From the NCBI GenBank assembly GCA_028687545.1, contig JAQTZZ010000019.1, positions 1 through 64,000 on the forward strand: a stretch of 64,000 bases of DNA, given 5' to 3'. A model generated the notes under the pieces. The model had not been told where the DNA came from. It was given only the letters and a program-made list of their open reading frames with translations, and did no database searches. Below, one piece after another: positions 25,502 through 33,601 of the stretch. A program made the translations under genes and the position numbers. This stretch comes from Candidatus Wallbacteria bacterium. GTDB taxonomy: Bacteria > Muiribacteriota > JAQTZZ01. Position 1 is the first letter of the stretch, and each line of letters starts with the position of its first letter.

Positions 25502-26583
25502 CAAAGCTGGAAGAATTGAGAATAAAAATCCGCGAAATCGACAAGGAACTCGTAGGTCTGATCTCGGAACGACTGAAACTGGCTTCGGAAATCGGAGAAA
25601 AGAAGCAGAAACATGGCATCCCTTTAAGGGATTTCACTGTGGAAAAAAACGTGATAGATAACGCCGCAGCCGAAGCCTGTAAAAAGAACGTCCCTGACGA
25701 ACTCGTGAAAAACATCATGCAAATGCTGATCAGTGAATCGTGCATCAGGCAGGAGCAGCTTCATTATTCGGCATACAGCGGCGGCAGGGAAAAAATTCTC
25801 GTGATCGGAGGTCTTGGAGGGATGGGGAGATGGCTCTGCCATTTTTTCCAGAGCCAGGGCCACAGTGTTACAGTCTATGACCTGCAGAAAAGCGATTCGG
25901 AATTCCGGCAATGCGATTCTATGGAAGAAGGCCTGGAAAATTCCACATGTGCAGTGCTTTCAGTATCCATCGACGCCACCCCGGAGCTGATCAAAAAAAT
26001 CACTGATTTCAAGTACACCGGCGTGGTCTTCGACATCACCAGTCTCAAAGCTCTTCTGCTGGAACCTATTACGGAAGCAGTCCGAAAAGGGATCGCCTAT
26101 ACCAGCATTCACCCGATGTTCGGTCCGAATGCCAGGACCCTGTCGGACAAGATAATCTGCTTCTGCAGATGCGGAAGCAGCGCAGCAGACAGAAAAGTAG
26201 AAGGATTTTTCGCGGAAACATCTGTTTCCAGAATCCAACTGCCTCTTCTTGAGCACGACCGTCTGGCAGCCTGCGTGCTGGGGCTTTCCCATATCATCAA
26301 CATCATTTTTGCGAAAACTCTGCTGAATTCCGGTTTCACCCATGCCGAACTTTTGAAAATTGCCAGTACCACCTTTATCTCCCAGATGGTTACGACTGAA
26401 AGTGTAATCAGGGAAAACCCGGAATTGTATTATTCGATTCAGAAGAACAACCCGTTCAGAAGCGAACTTTACGATCATCTGTCCAGCGCTGTGGCAGAAG
26501 TAACCGGAACAGTTCAGGACGGGCGCAGGGAAGAATTTGTCCGCATCATGCAGGAAGCCAGGGCCTGGATGGAGAACTCATGA
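25498..26583 (+). CDS. tyrA: Chorismate mutase / prephenate dehydrogenase (T-protein)
   Basis: 361 residues. The N-terminal AroQ-type chorismate mutase (about 1-88) has LRIKIREIDKELVGLISERLKLASEIGEKKQKHG with catalytic Arg and Lys in place. The NAD-binding Rossmann domain starts at VIGGLGGMGRWL (about 100). The C-terminal helical domain of prephenate dehydrogenase includes SIHPMFGPN. It converts chorismate to prephenate and then 4-hydroxyphenylpyruvate, the tyrosine branch. It interrupts trpC and trpF, overlapping each by 4 bp. The same architecture is known from enterobacterial TyrA. Confidence 0.93.
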   Translation: MTKLEELRIKIREIDKELVGLISERLKLASEIGEKKQKHGIPLRDFTVEKNVIDNAAAEACKKNVPDELVKNIMQMLISESCIRQEQLHYSAYSGGREKILVIGGLGGMGRWLCHFFQSQGHSVTVYDLQKSDSEFRQCDSMEEGLENSTCAVLSVSIDATPELIKKITDFKYTGVVFDITSLKALLLEPITEAVRKGIAYTSIHPMFGPNARTLSDKIICFCRCGSSAADRKVEGFFAETSVSRIQLPLLEHDRLAACVLGLSHIINIIFAKTLLNSGFTHAELLKIASTTFISQMVTTESVIRENPELYYSIQKNNPFRSELYDHLSSAVAEVTGTVQDGRREEFVRIMQEARAWMENS

Positions 26584-27179
26584 CCAGGGTCAAGATCTGC
26601 GGAATCACTTCGGTAGAAGATGCCCTGTTCTGTTCCGAAGCAGGGGCAGACGCCTTGGGATTCATCTTCGCACAATCCAGGCGCCGGATAAGTCCTGAAG
26701 CCGCTGCGTCCATCATCAGAAAACTTCCTCCCCTGATTACGGTTGTCGGAGTATTCCTGAATCAATCTCAGGATGAAGTGAAAAAAACCTCCGCAATCTG
26801 CGGCCTGGACGTGATCCAGCTGCACGGCGATGAAAACCCCGAGTTCTGTGCCGGGCTTGGCAGGAGAGTGATCAAGCGCATCGCTGTGGCGGAAATCGAT
26901 TCCAGTCCTGAACTACTTAAAAAAATCAAGAGCTATTCCGGATGCACTATCCTGCTTGACCCTGGCTGTGGAGACGGCAGGTTATTCGACTGGAAAAAAG
27001 CTGAAAACCTCGAAGTCCCGGTCATAATAGGCGGTGGCCTTACCCCTCAGAATGTCGGATCAGCAATCAGGGCTCTTAAACCCTATGGGGTTGATGTGGC
27101 TACAGGCGTAGAAAAATCACCGGGCGTTAAGAATCCGGAACTTGTCAGAAGCTTCATCGCGGAGGTCAGAAAATGGTGA
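26580..27179 (+). CDS. trpF: Phosphoribosylanthranilate isomerase
   Basis: 199 residues, (beta-alpha)8 barrel. Catalytic Cys is in KICGITSVEDA, Asp in LLDPGCGDG, and the phosphate loop in IIGGGLTPQNV. It follows tyrA with a 4-bp overlap. Its stop codon (27177-27179) directly abuts the left end of a structured repeat (27180-27314). Confidence 0.95.
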   Translation: MTRVKICGITSVEDALFCSEAGADALGFIFAQSRRRISPEAAASIIRKLPPLITVVGVFLNQSQDEVKKTSAICGLDVIQLHGDENPEFCAGLGRRVIKRIAVAEIDSSPELLKKIKSYSGCTILLDPGCGDGRLFDWKKAENLEVPVIIGGGLTPQNVGSAIRALKPYGVDVATGVEKSPGVKNPELVRSFIAEVRKW

Positions 27180-27314
27180 CACTTGCAAAACTCGATTTTC
27201 AGTATGATACTGATCGTTACAAGCTACTTCGATGTATGAGTTTTGTTAGTGCTCCAAGAGCCTCTAACAAAATATCCATCCAAGATATAGCGAATAAATA
27301 CATTTTGTAAGAGG
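27180..27314 (+). promoter_or_regulatory. Four-segment alternately pairing element upstream of aroE (copy 1)
   Basis: Segments: A CACTTGCAAAACTC (27180-27193), B GAGTTTTGTTAGTGC (27238-27252), C GCCTCTAACAAAAT (27260-27273), D ACATTTTGTAAGAGG (27300-27314). A pairs with B, B with C (nine perfect pairs capped by GCTC/GAGC), and C with D. D contains the aroE ribosome-binding site AAGAGG (27309-27314), so C:D pairing would hide it and B:C pairing would free it. A second copy is at 60154-60286. It could equally be a dispersed palindromic repeat; the structure is seen directly, the regulation is inferred. Confidence 0.6.
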
Positions 27315-27318
27315 CTCT

Positions 27319-28098
27319 ATGCTCTACACAGGCATCATAGGTTATCCCCTTGCAGTGACTTTTTCACCTGTCATGCAGCAGGCAGCCTTTTCCCATCTAG
27401 GGATTGAAGGCGTCTACCAGCGCTTTCCCGTGCCGGCCCAGAAACTGAAAGACGCTGTCTTTGGTCTTGCGGCTTTAGGCTTCCGAGGGGTAAACGTGAC
27501 TGCCCCGCATAAGGAAGCTGTGTATCGGTTACTTCAGCTTCTTAGTCCTGAAGCTGAAGCTGTCGGTGCAGTGAACACCATCCTTTTTGGCGAGCGGATG
27601 CAGGGATTTAACACTGATGTCCATGGATTCCGCGAATCGCTGAGAATCATGGATATTGGTCTGCAGGGCAGGTCGGTTCTGCTGATCGGCTCCGGAGGTG
27701 CGGCCAGGTCCTGCGGTTATGTGATCAAAAATCTGAAGCCCGCGAATTTCATGATCACCAACCGCACAGCTTCCCGGGCTAAAAATCTGGCTTCAGCTCT
27801 TTCCGCCGAACCTGTTCCGTATGATCTGCTTGACTCATGCGCGTCCCATGCCGACCTGGTGGTGAACTCCACTTCTGAGGACATGCTGGCAATGATTAAG
27901 AAATTCAAGTCAGGCGCTGTCTATTATGACTTGAATTACAGGTTCCCGGCACGGGACTGCAGGGGATTCAGGGCAGTGAACGGACTATTGATGCTGGCAC
28001 TTCAGGGTGCGGAGTCGTTTCGCATCTGGACTGGACAGCCGGCACCGCTCGAAATCATGAAAAAAGCATTGGAGAGTGTATCATGCTCAGATTTTTGA
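27319..28098 (+). CDS. aroE: Shikimate dehydrogenase
   Basis: 259 residues. The N-terminal substrate domain has GYPLAVTFSPVMQQAAF, the catalytic Lys in NVTAPHKEAVY and GAVNTI. The NADP-binding domain has GSGGAARSC and NRTASRAKN. It reduces 3-dehydroshikimate to shikimate. The ribosome-binding site AAGAGG lies in the right-most arm of the structured element at 27180-27314. It overlaps aroC by 16 bp. Confidence 0.94.
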   Translation: MLYTGIIGYPLAVTFSPVMQQAAFSHLGIEGVYQRFPVPAQKLKDAVFGLAALGFRGVNVTAPHKEAVYRLLQLLSPEAEAVGAVNTILFGERMQGFNTDVHGFRESLRIMDIGLQGRSVLLIGSGGAARSCGYVIKNLKPANFMITNRTASRAKNLASALSAEPVPYDLLDSCASHADLVVNSTSEDMLAMIKKFKSGAVYYDLNYRFPARDCRGFRAVNGLLMLALQGAESFRIWTGQPAPLEIMKKALESVSCSDF

Positions 28099-29225
28099 CA
28101 GCCGGCGAATCTCACGGAACTGGTTTGACGGTAATTGTGGAAGGTCTTCCTGCAGGTCTGCCTGTCTCCGCTGAACTCATCGATAATGAACTCAGGCGCA
28201 GGCAGCTCGGTTACGGTCGGGGCAAGCGCATGGAAATCGAACACGATGCCGCGCTGATCCAGTCCGGCGTGCGGAATGGTTTAACCCTCGGTTCGCCTGT
28301 TTCCATCTTCATCCAGAACCTGGATCACGGTAAATGGACTGAAATAATGAAAGTCTCCGAAGGTATCTCAGGAGTTCCTGTTACTCTTCCCAGACCTGGC
28401 CATGCGGATCTTGCCGCAACCCTGAAATACGGTTTTACAGATATCCGCAATTCCCTGGAACGGGCTTCAGCTCGTGAGACTGCGGCCAGAGTAGCTGCTG
28501 GTGCTGTTTTCAAACAGCTGCTGTCGCAATTCGGCATCACTGTAAGTTCCCACACTGTTAAAATCGTAGACACAATTATCAGGGAAGTGAAATTGAGCTT
28601 CAATCAGGCTGAAGATTCGCTCCTTCGCTGTCTGGATCCGGATGCAGAGCTCGAAATGATTTCAGCCATTGATAATGCCGCGAAATCAGGCGACTCTTTA
28701 GGCGGGGTTTCGGAAATATCGGCTGCTGGAATGATTCCTGGACTCGGCAGTCATGTGCATTTCGACCGCAGGCTGGACAGCCGCATCGCAGCAGCCCTGA
28801 TGTCGATTCCATCCGTCAAGGGCGTGGAAATCGGACCTGCCTTTGAAAATGCCGGAAAATGCGGTTCTGAAGTACATGATGAGATCTTCCATGACAGGCA
28901 GAAAGGATTTTTCCGCAGACAGAATCGCGCAGGCGGAGTTGAAGGCGGAATCTCCAATGGCGAACCGATCGTAGTCCGCCTGGCAGTCAAGCCGATTCCG
29001 ACGCTGCAAAAACCGCTGGCTACTGTTGATATCAAGACCCTGGAACCGGGCAAAGCCTTCCGCGACCGGGCCGACACCTGCGTAGTCCCTGCAGTAGGCG
29101 TGATCGGTGAAGCCATGCTCGCCTATGTCCTCGCAGACGCCTTTTTGGAAAAATTCGGCTGTGACTGCCTGGAAGATATCAAAAAAGCCTATGACAGCTA
29201 TCTGAAGCGAATCGCTTCAGACTGA
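28083..29225 (+). CDS. aroC: Chorismate synthase
   Basis: 380 residues. It converts EPSP to chorismate with reduced FMN. Family signatures are FLTAGESHGTGLTVIVEGLPAGL at the N-terminus, RPGHADLAATLKYG (His and Arg in the active site) and the R-SARET segment. It ends the long plus-strand operon that begins at proS, and a family 1 palindrome follows at 29249-29295. Confidence 0.96.
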   Translation: MLRFLTAGESHGTGLTVIVEGLPAGLPVSAELIDNELRRRQLGYGRGKRMEIEHDAALIQSGVRNGLTLGSPVSIFIQNLDHGKWTEIMKVSEGISGVPVTLPRPGHADLAATLKYGFTDIRNSLERASARETAARVAAGAVFKQLLSQFGITVSSHTVKIVDTIIREVKLSFNQAEDSLLRCLDPDAELEMISAIDNAAKSGDSLGGVSEISAAGMIPGLGSHVHFDRRLDSRIAAALMSIPSVKGVEIGPAFENAGKCGSEVHDEIFHDRQKGFFRRQNRAGGVEGGISNGEPIVVRLAVKPIPTLQKPLATVDIKTLEPGKAFRDRADTCVVPAVGVIGEAMLAYVLADAFLEKFGCDCLEDIKKAYDSYLKRIASD

Positions 29226-29248
29226 AGACAAAGCCGCATACTAAGTCC

Positions 29249-29295
29249 GGGGTCTGGTTGTACCCAAAATCACACCCAAGCCACAACCTGACCCC
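29249..29295. repeat. Dispersed palindrome, family 1, copy 3
   Basis: GGGGTCTGGTTGT (29249-29261) pairs with ACAACCTGACCCC (29283-29295), one mismatch. The downstream flank CTTCAAACATCAAATCC (about 29311-29327) is shared with the copy at 30721-30781. It lies just after the aroC stop and may act as a transcript end. Confidence 0.7.
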
Positions 29296-29398
29296 GTCAC
29301 TATGGGTTAGCTTCAAACATCAAATCCAATTTTCTCATGCGTTTCATGCAATACAGAATTGTTTCCAGTGAGAAATTCGGGTCACTTTGCATATCAGA

Positions 29399-29427
29399 TT
29401 GCAAACCCGTTTCCTTGAAGTTATAAT
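29399..29427 (+). promoter_or_regulatory. Sigma-70-like promoter of the M28 peptidase gene
   Basis: TTGCAA (29399-29404), 17-bp spacer, perfect TATAAT (29422-29427), 36 bp before the ATG at 29463. Confidence 0.65.
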
Positions 29428-29462
29428 AAGCACGTATTCAGTCTTATTCAGTGGGGAGCCGT

Positions 29463-30695
29463 ATGAAATACCTGTTCTTTTTCTGTGCAGTCGTTTCATT
29501 CACCGCATATGCTTCGCAGCAATATCTATACACCGCCAGCCCTGACGATTTTGACGCATTGACCAGGTCCTGCCCGGCGTGGGTCGAACTCGGGGACAAA
29601 ATGCTGATCTTAGGGGATGGTCCTGACATGCTGATTCCATCATGCGGGTCAAAGCAGCAGGTGGAAGCGCCCCTGTATCTCGCCATGAGCAAGGACAGGC
29701 CAGTGGCTGATTATCTCTCTTCCGCCAAAATCTACGCCGCATATCGATGTTTCGCCGTTTTCTCAGCAGACCCATCAGCGCTGCAGGACATTTTGCGGAC
29801 CCAGAGCTACCTGTTCAGGGTTCAGGCCCTGGAATTCGGGCAGACCGTCGTAACCCGCAGAGCGGTCAGGTCTCAGGAAAAAGCCGACCCGGAAATTCAG
29901 GCAGTCCTGGATGGAATCAACAAGGACATTGTCAGGGATACCCTTCAGAAGCTCGTCGACTATGCGACAAGGCATACATTTTCCACAAAGGCCGGGACAA
30001 TCGCCAATGACATGAGGGCTGCTTTCGAAGCCCTGGGATACAAATCCGAAGTCGTGGAATTCACGAGCAGCGGCAGGACCGGTTACAGCATCATCGCCAG
30101 AAAACCCGGAACAGGCCAGAAGAAAATTCTGGTCACTGCGCATCTGGACAGCACCTCTTCCGGGGACGCGGCCAGACTGGCACCCGGGGCAGACGACAAC
30201 GGCAGCGGATCAGCAGGAGTGCTGACCATTGCCAGGGCTGTCAGGGACATGAAGCTCAACCAGAACGTGGAATTCATTCTTTTTATGGGCGAGGAGCAGG
30301 GCCTGCTCGGGAGCCGCGCCTATGTGGCGAAGCTGGCTGAAGACGGTGCCATTGCAGGGGTTCTCAACATGGACATGATCGGATATTACGGAAACGATCC
30401 GGACACAGTGATGCTTGAATCTCTCAGGTTCGCCGACCCTCTTGTGCAGGAGCTGAAGGCGTCTGCCGAGCAGTATGCGGGTATGAAAACCGAGATAAGC
30501 TACAATGCCTGGGGATCAGACCATGAGCCGTTCCTGAGCAGGAACATTCCGGCAGTGCTCACCATCGAAAATGAATGGGACAGCAATCCCGGATACCACA
30601 ATCCCAAAGATACGATGGAAAACATCAGGCCAGACTTCATGCTCAAGCTGATCAAAATCAATCTGGCGACTCTGCTGAAACTCGATCAGAAGTAA
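29463..30695 (+). CDS. Secreted M28-family zinc aminopeptidase
   Basis: 410 residues from the ATG at 29463, chosen because GTGGGGAG lies just before it; an in-frame GTG at 29451 is part of that site. It has a signal peptide (MKYLFFFCAVVSFTAYA), an N-terminal region of about 140 residues of unknown role, then the M28 catalytic domain. Zinc ligands and catalytic residues seen are His and Asp in VTAHLDST and GADDNGSG, Glu-Glu in FMGEEQGLLGS, Asp in NMDMIGY and His in GSDHEPF. Such enzymes release N-terminal residues from peptides outside the cytoplasm. It has its own promoter. Confidence 0.9.
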   Translation: MKYLFFFCAVVSFTAYASQQYLYTASPDDFDALTRSCPAWVELGDKMLILGDGPDMLIPSCGSKQQVEAPLYLAMSKDRPVADYLSSAKIYAAYRCFAVFSADPSALQDILRTQSYLFRVQALEFGQTVVTRRAVRSQEKADPEIQAVLDGINKDIVRDTLQKLVDYATRHTFSTKAGTIANDMRAAFEALGYKSEVVEFTSSGRTGYSIIARKPGTGQKKILVTAHLDSTSSGDAARLAPGADDNGSGSAGVLTIARAVRDMKLNQNVEFILFMGEEQGLLGSRAYVAKLAEDGAIAGVLNMDMIGYYGNDPDTVMLESLRFADPLVQELKASAEQYAGMKTEISYNAWGSDHEPFLSRNIPAVLTIENEWDSNPGYHNPKDTMENIRPDFMLKLIKINLATLLKLDQK

Positions 30696-30720
30696 AAACT
30701 CATCAATCCAATACAGGGTT

Positions 30721-30781
30721 CGGGATCAAGTCTTTCACTATAGCCCAAACCCAAATTATGACTTGATCCCGTTGGTAGGGA
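30721..30781. repeat. Dispersed palindrome, family 1, copy 4
   Basis: CGGGATCAAGTC (30721-30732) pairs perfectly with GACTTGATCCCG (30770-30781) across a 37-base interior. The following CTTCAAACATTAAACC matches the flank of copy 3. Confidence 0.75.
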
Positions 30782-30827
30782 GATACTTCAAACATTAAAC
30801 CAAATAGAAATCGAGGCAAAAGACAAT

Positions 30828-31031
30828 GTGGCAGTGGTTAAAGTAATAGTCCGCCTGATCCGCTCAAACGGCAACATTCTCGAAGAAGGCCAGGCAGTTA
30901 ACACATCTTCCGACCAATACATTTACACAGCCCGGAACTACAGACGCTCTTCCAAACTGACCATCGAAATCATTGCTTATGGGCTGTCGGACGATGAAAC
31001 CAGAATAAAGCAAAATCTCGAAAACTGCTGA
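30828..31031 (+). CDS. Small hypothetical protein
   Basis: 67 residues with a GTG start. The sequence is a plausible beta-sandwich fragment (VVKVIVRLIRSNGNILEEGQAV ... YTARNYRRSSKLTIEIIAYGLSDDETR), like small exported-domain or phage-type beta proteins, but no family is recognised and no strong ribosome-binding site is seen. A GC-rich hairpin (31049-31070) follows its stop, which supports a real transcription unit. It may be a remnant of a longer gene. Confidence 0.4.
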   Translation: MAVVKVIVRLIRSNGNILEEGQAVNTSSDQYIYTARNYRRSSKLTIEIIAYGLSDDETRIKQNLENC

Positions 31032-31048
31032 AAGCCTATGATATTCCA

Positions 31049-31070
31049 AGGGCGGGGGTAACCCCGCCCT
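31049..31070 (+). terminator. GC-rich hairpin, terminator-like
   Basis: AGGGCGGGG (31049-31057), loop GTAA, CCCCGCCCT (31062-31070), followed by the pyrimidine stretch CTTCTATT. It closes the peptidase/small-protein unit and marks the left edge of the AT-rich accessory region. Confidence 0.65.
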
Positions 31071-31393
31071 CTTCTATTCCCCTGTTCAGCCACCAGGTTT
31101 ACCTGCAAAGATGATTGCACAGGAGTAAAATCACTATACAATTAATGTGTCGGAAAAAAGGGGTAACCGTGACTGAATTGAAACATAACATCTCTTCTGG
31201 ACTTGCTGGTGGACAGATTTCTCAACTGTCTTTGAAGATCAAAAGATTGCATACCATGAATGAACTGTAGAAAAAGGCATATGGTGGTAAATTGTATTTT
31301 AAGATTGCAGAGTATAGACTATTTTACGGTCATGTGTATTTGACTATGTTTATAACAATTTGTAGCTATTCGTAATGCTTAATGGAGGAGAAA
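31071..31393. other. AT-rich gene-free stretch at the left edge of the defence island
   Basis: About 320 bp with no credible gene. Base composition drops to clearly AT-rich from about 31.1 kb on. It presumably holds the promoter of the ATPase gene at 31394; a TTGACT box at 31340-31345 is present but lacks a convincing -10. No attachment site or direct repeat was recognised. Confidence 0.5.
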
Positions 31394-32710
31394 ATGTCTC
31401 CAGTCCCGAGAATATCAGGGCTTACTGTAAAAGGCTTTAAATCGATCAATCTCGAAAAAAGTATTGAGATTCGTCCTTTGACGATTCTTGCCGGAGCAAA
31501 CAGTTCTGGTAAATCCAGCTTTTTACAACCTTTGCTATTGTTGAAACAAACACTGGAAGCTTCAGGTGATCCAGGACCTCTGCAATTGTTTGGCAATCAC
31601 GTGCGTTTTACTTCGACAGACCAACTTCTTTCTCGTTCTAGTAGTAAAAAACAGTGTAATACATTTTGCATCACGATTAAATTAAGCGGTGGTGAATCAC
31701 TAACCAACCATTTTGTAAAAGAAGATGGTAAGAGTCTTGAACTGAACTGCATGGAATATAAATCAACAAATGAGAATTTCAAAATCAAAATGAATATGTC
31801 TAACGAAGATATTCTAAAGATTATCCCAGAGCCTTGGAAAGACTATCAAAAAACTATAAAAGACAATGAAGTAAAATGGACTGTTGTGCGCGACAGATGC
31901 TTTTTAGAATTTGCTATGGTTAAGGATGAGGCATCTAAACACAGATTTCACTATGGTCCTGGTATTTCACCAAGCACATTGTTTCTACCACATATTCTAA
32001 GTTTGATTCACCTGCCAGGTTTACGAGGTAATCCTCAACGAACTTACTCTAAAACCACAGGTGGTCCAAATTTTCAAGGGAGTTTTGAGCAGTATGTTGC
32101 CAGTGTAATCGCTCAGTGGGCTGTAGAAAAAAGCGCAAAGCTAATTAAATTAGGAGATAATCTCGAAGAACTTGGTCTTGCCTGGAAAGTTACAGCCAAA
32201 CACATAGATGACGCCAATATTGAGTTGAAAGTTGGTAGACTTCCACACAGCAAACAAGGTGGCGCACAAGATTTAGTCAATATTACAGATGTCGGTTTTG
32301 GCGTCTCTCAGTCTTTACCAGTGGTTGTAGCTTTATTGGTTGCTAAACCAGGCCAACTTGTCTATTTAGAACAGCCTGAGATACACTTACATCCTCTTGC
32401 CCAGCGTAGATTAGCCTATATCTTGCGTGATGCTGCAAAACGGGGCGTAATTACTGTTGTTGAAACTCATAGTGCATTGCTGCTTCGAGAAATTCAGACT
32501 CTTGTAACGAAAGAACAAATATCTAAAAATGACGTGAAACTGCATTGGTTTACACGTGATGAAGACGGTTATACGACAATCTCATCTTCTGATCTGGATG
32601 AATTTGGTTCTTATGGGAAATGGCCGGAAGACTTCGATCAAACTGAGCTTGATGCTGAAAAAGAATATCTCGATGCCGTGGAAATAAAACAATATAATCA
32701 TGATGGTTAA
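31394..32710 (+). CDS. AAA-type ATPase of the OLD/DUF3696-like defence class
   Basis: 438 residues from the ATG at 31394, preferred over 31382 because GGAGGAG (31384-31390) lies between them. It is an ABC/SMC-like ATPase: Walker A GANSSGKS (34-41) after LTVKGFKSINLEKSIEIRPLTILA, signature-like GFGVSQSLPVVVALL, Walker B LVYLEQPEIHLHPLAQ and the switch His in TVVETHSALLLREIQ. An insert of about 180 residues lies between the halves. There is no C-terminal Toprim nuclease, unlike OLD proteins. Instead the next gene, overlapping by 11 bp, is a PIN-fold nuclease. An ATPase plus nuclease pair of this type is typical of phage defence, with the ATPase as sensor. Confidence 0.8.
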   Translation: MSPVPRISGLTVKGFKSINLEKSIEIRPLTILAGANSSGKSSFLQPLLLLKQTLEASGDPGPLQLFGNHVRFTSTDQLLSRSSSKKQCNTFCITIKLSGGESLTNHFVKEDGKSLELNCMEYKSTNENFKIKMNMSNEDILKIIPEPWKDYQKTIKDNEVKWTVVRDRCFLEFAMVKDEASKHRFHYGPGISPSTLFLPHILSLIHLPGLRGNPQRTYSKTTGGPNFQGSFEQYVASVIAQWAVEKSAKLIKLGDNLEELGLAWKVTAKHIDDANIELKVGRLPHSKQGGAQDLVNITDVGFGVSQSLPVVVALLVAKPGQLVYLEQPEIHLHPLAQRRLAYILRDAAKRGVITVVETHSALLLREIQTLVTKEQISKNDVKLHWFTRDEDGYTTISSSDLDEFGSYGKWPEDFDQTELDAEKEYLDAVEIKQYNHDG

Positions 32711-33164
32711 AACAACCAAATTATTAGTTGTCGATACATCGGTAATCAGAGCAGCAGGTGAGACAAACCACCCGGTTTCTTCATCTTGCCGGGGAATATT
32801 AGATCAGATTCTCAAAATCTGCCATCGGGTGGTGGTCACGGATAGTATTCGGGCAGAATGGATTAGACATCTAAGCAGGTATTCTCGCAAATGGTGGCGT
32901 TCCATGGCTGCCCATCACAAGGCAACCGAAAAAATAGAGCTGATTCCAGTCATTATTAACGAAACGGATGTTACTGAAAGTGACCTTGCTGCGATTAAAA
33001 AGGATCTACATTTGATCGAAGCTGCATTAGCAGCAGATAAAATCATCATCACGCATGACCTTGCATTACAAAAATCATTAGGAAGTTCAAAAAATACCGT
33101 GGAACTCTTAAATTCAATAACATGGATAGACCCAGTGACTCAACCAATATTGAAAATAAAATAG
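32700..33164 (+). CDS. PIN-domain nuclease paired with the upstream ATPase
   Basis: 154 residues, one PIN-like domain. Acidic residues are Asp12 in LLVVDTSVIRAAGE, Glu in IRAEWIRH, Asp in KKDLHLIEAALAADKIIITHD and the final Asp of that segment. The start overlaps the ATPase gene by 11 bp, so the two are translated together and probably form one complex. It is inferred to be the effector that cuts RNA or DNA when the ATPase senses infection. Confidence 0.75.
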   Translation: MMVKTTKLLVVDTSVIRAAGETNHPVSSSCRGILDQILKICHRVVVTDSIRAEWIRHLSRYSRKWWRSMAAHHKATEKIELIPVIINETDVTESDLAAIKKDLHLIEAALAADKIIITHDLALQKSLGSSKNTVELLNSITWIDPVTQPILKIK

Positions 33165-33277
33165 CGGGAACTGTATGCTGTGTAGGGAAGTGACGAGAGA
33201 GATAAAATTAACTGTAAGTCACAAAATACCTTGATTCTGAAAAATAAGCATATATAATGAGTTTATATGTTGATGTG

Positions 33278-33499
33278 AAGTTGTGCATCCTTACTTCCGC
33301 AACAGTGTTTTACTCTCTGCTATTGTTAGCTGTACATGTCATGCAACGGTCCTGTATGCAATCCTCAGCGTAGAGCAATGGACGAAAAAAACAGGAGGTA
33401 AAACAATGAAATGTATTAAATTAGCAATGGCTGTGTTAGTGGCTCTTGTGTGGAGAGGAAATGTTGAACTACCACAGACATAGATAGGATGCACAACTT
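33278..33499. repeat. 222-bp unit with perfect 13-bp terminal inverted repeats
   Basis: AAGTTGTGCATCC (33278-33290) and GGATGCACAACTT (33487-33499) are exact reverse complements. They enclose a single short open frame. It looks like a MITE or a tiny cassette. No clear target-site duplication is visible. Confidence 0.55.
33406..33483 (+). CDS. Possible 25-residue hydrophobic peptide
   Basis: ATG at 33406 follows a full AGGAGGT site (33393-33399) at good spacing. The peptide begins MKCIKLAMAVLVALVW, a short membrane or signal-like helix, and ends NVELPQT. It may be a small membrane toxin, a leader peptide, or the beginning of a lost secreted protein. The strong ribosome-binding site is the main support. 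Confidence 0.35.
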   Translation: MKCIKLAMAVLVALVWRGNVELPQT

Positions 33500-33518
33500 T
33501 ATACATACCGGAGCCAAA

Positions 33519-33540
33519 AGAGGGGGTCAACTCCCCCTCT
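33519..33540 (+). terminator. GC-rich hairpin after the short peptide frame
   Basis: AGAGGGGG (33519-33526) pairs with CCCCCTCT (33533-33540). There is no T-run, so termination is uncertain. Confidence 0.45.
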
Positions 33541-33601
33541 CCATACCAATCAATACACCATGAAGTTTATATGTCCCTGTTTATCTAATCAGGAGTAAAA
33601 T

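Larger units (their letters stand above)
33165..33601. other. 437-bp interval with an inverted-repeat-bounded unit
   Basis: No gene of normal size. It contains the 222-bp unit bounded by 13-bp inverted repeats (33278-33499), a 25-codon open frame with a strong ribosome-binding site (33406-33483) and a GC-rich hairpin (33519-33540). The ribosome-binding site AGGAG of the AbiTii gene lies just before 33602. Confidence 0.6.

Noticed and set aside
31382-31393. Upstream ATG as start of the defence ATPase
   Set aside because: The GGAGGAG ribosome-binding site lies between it and the ATG at 31394, so the later start is used.
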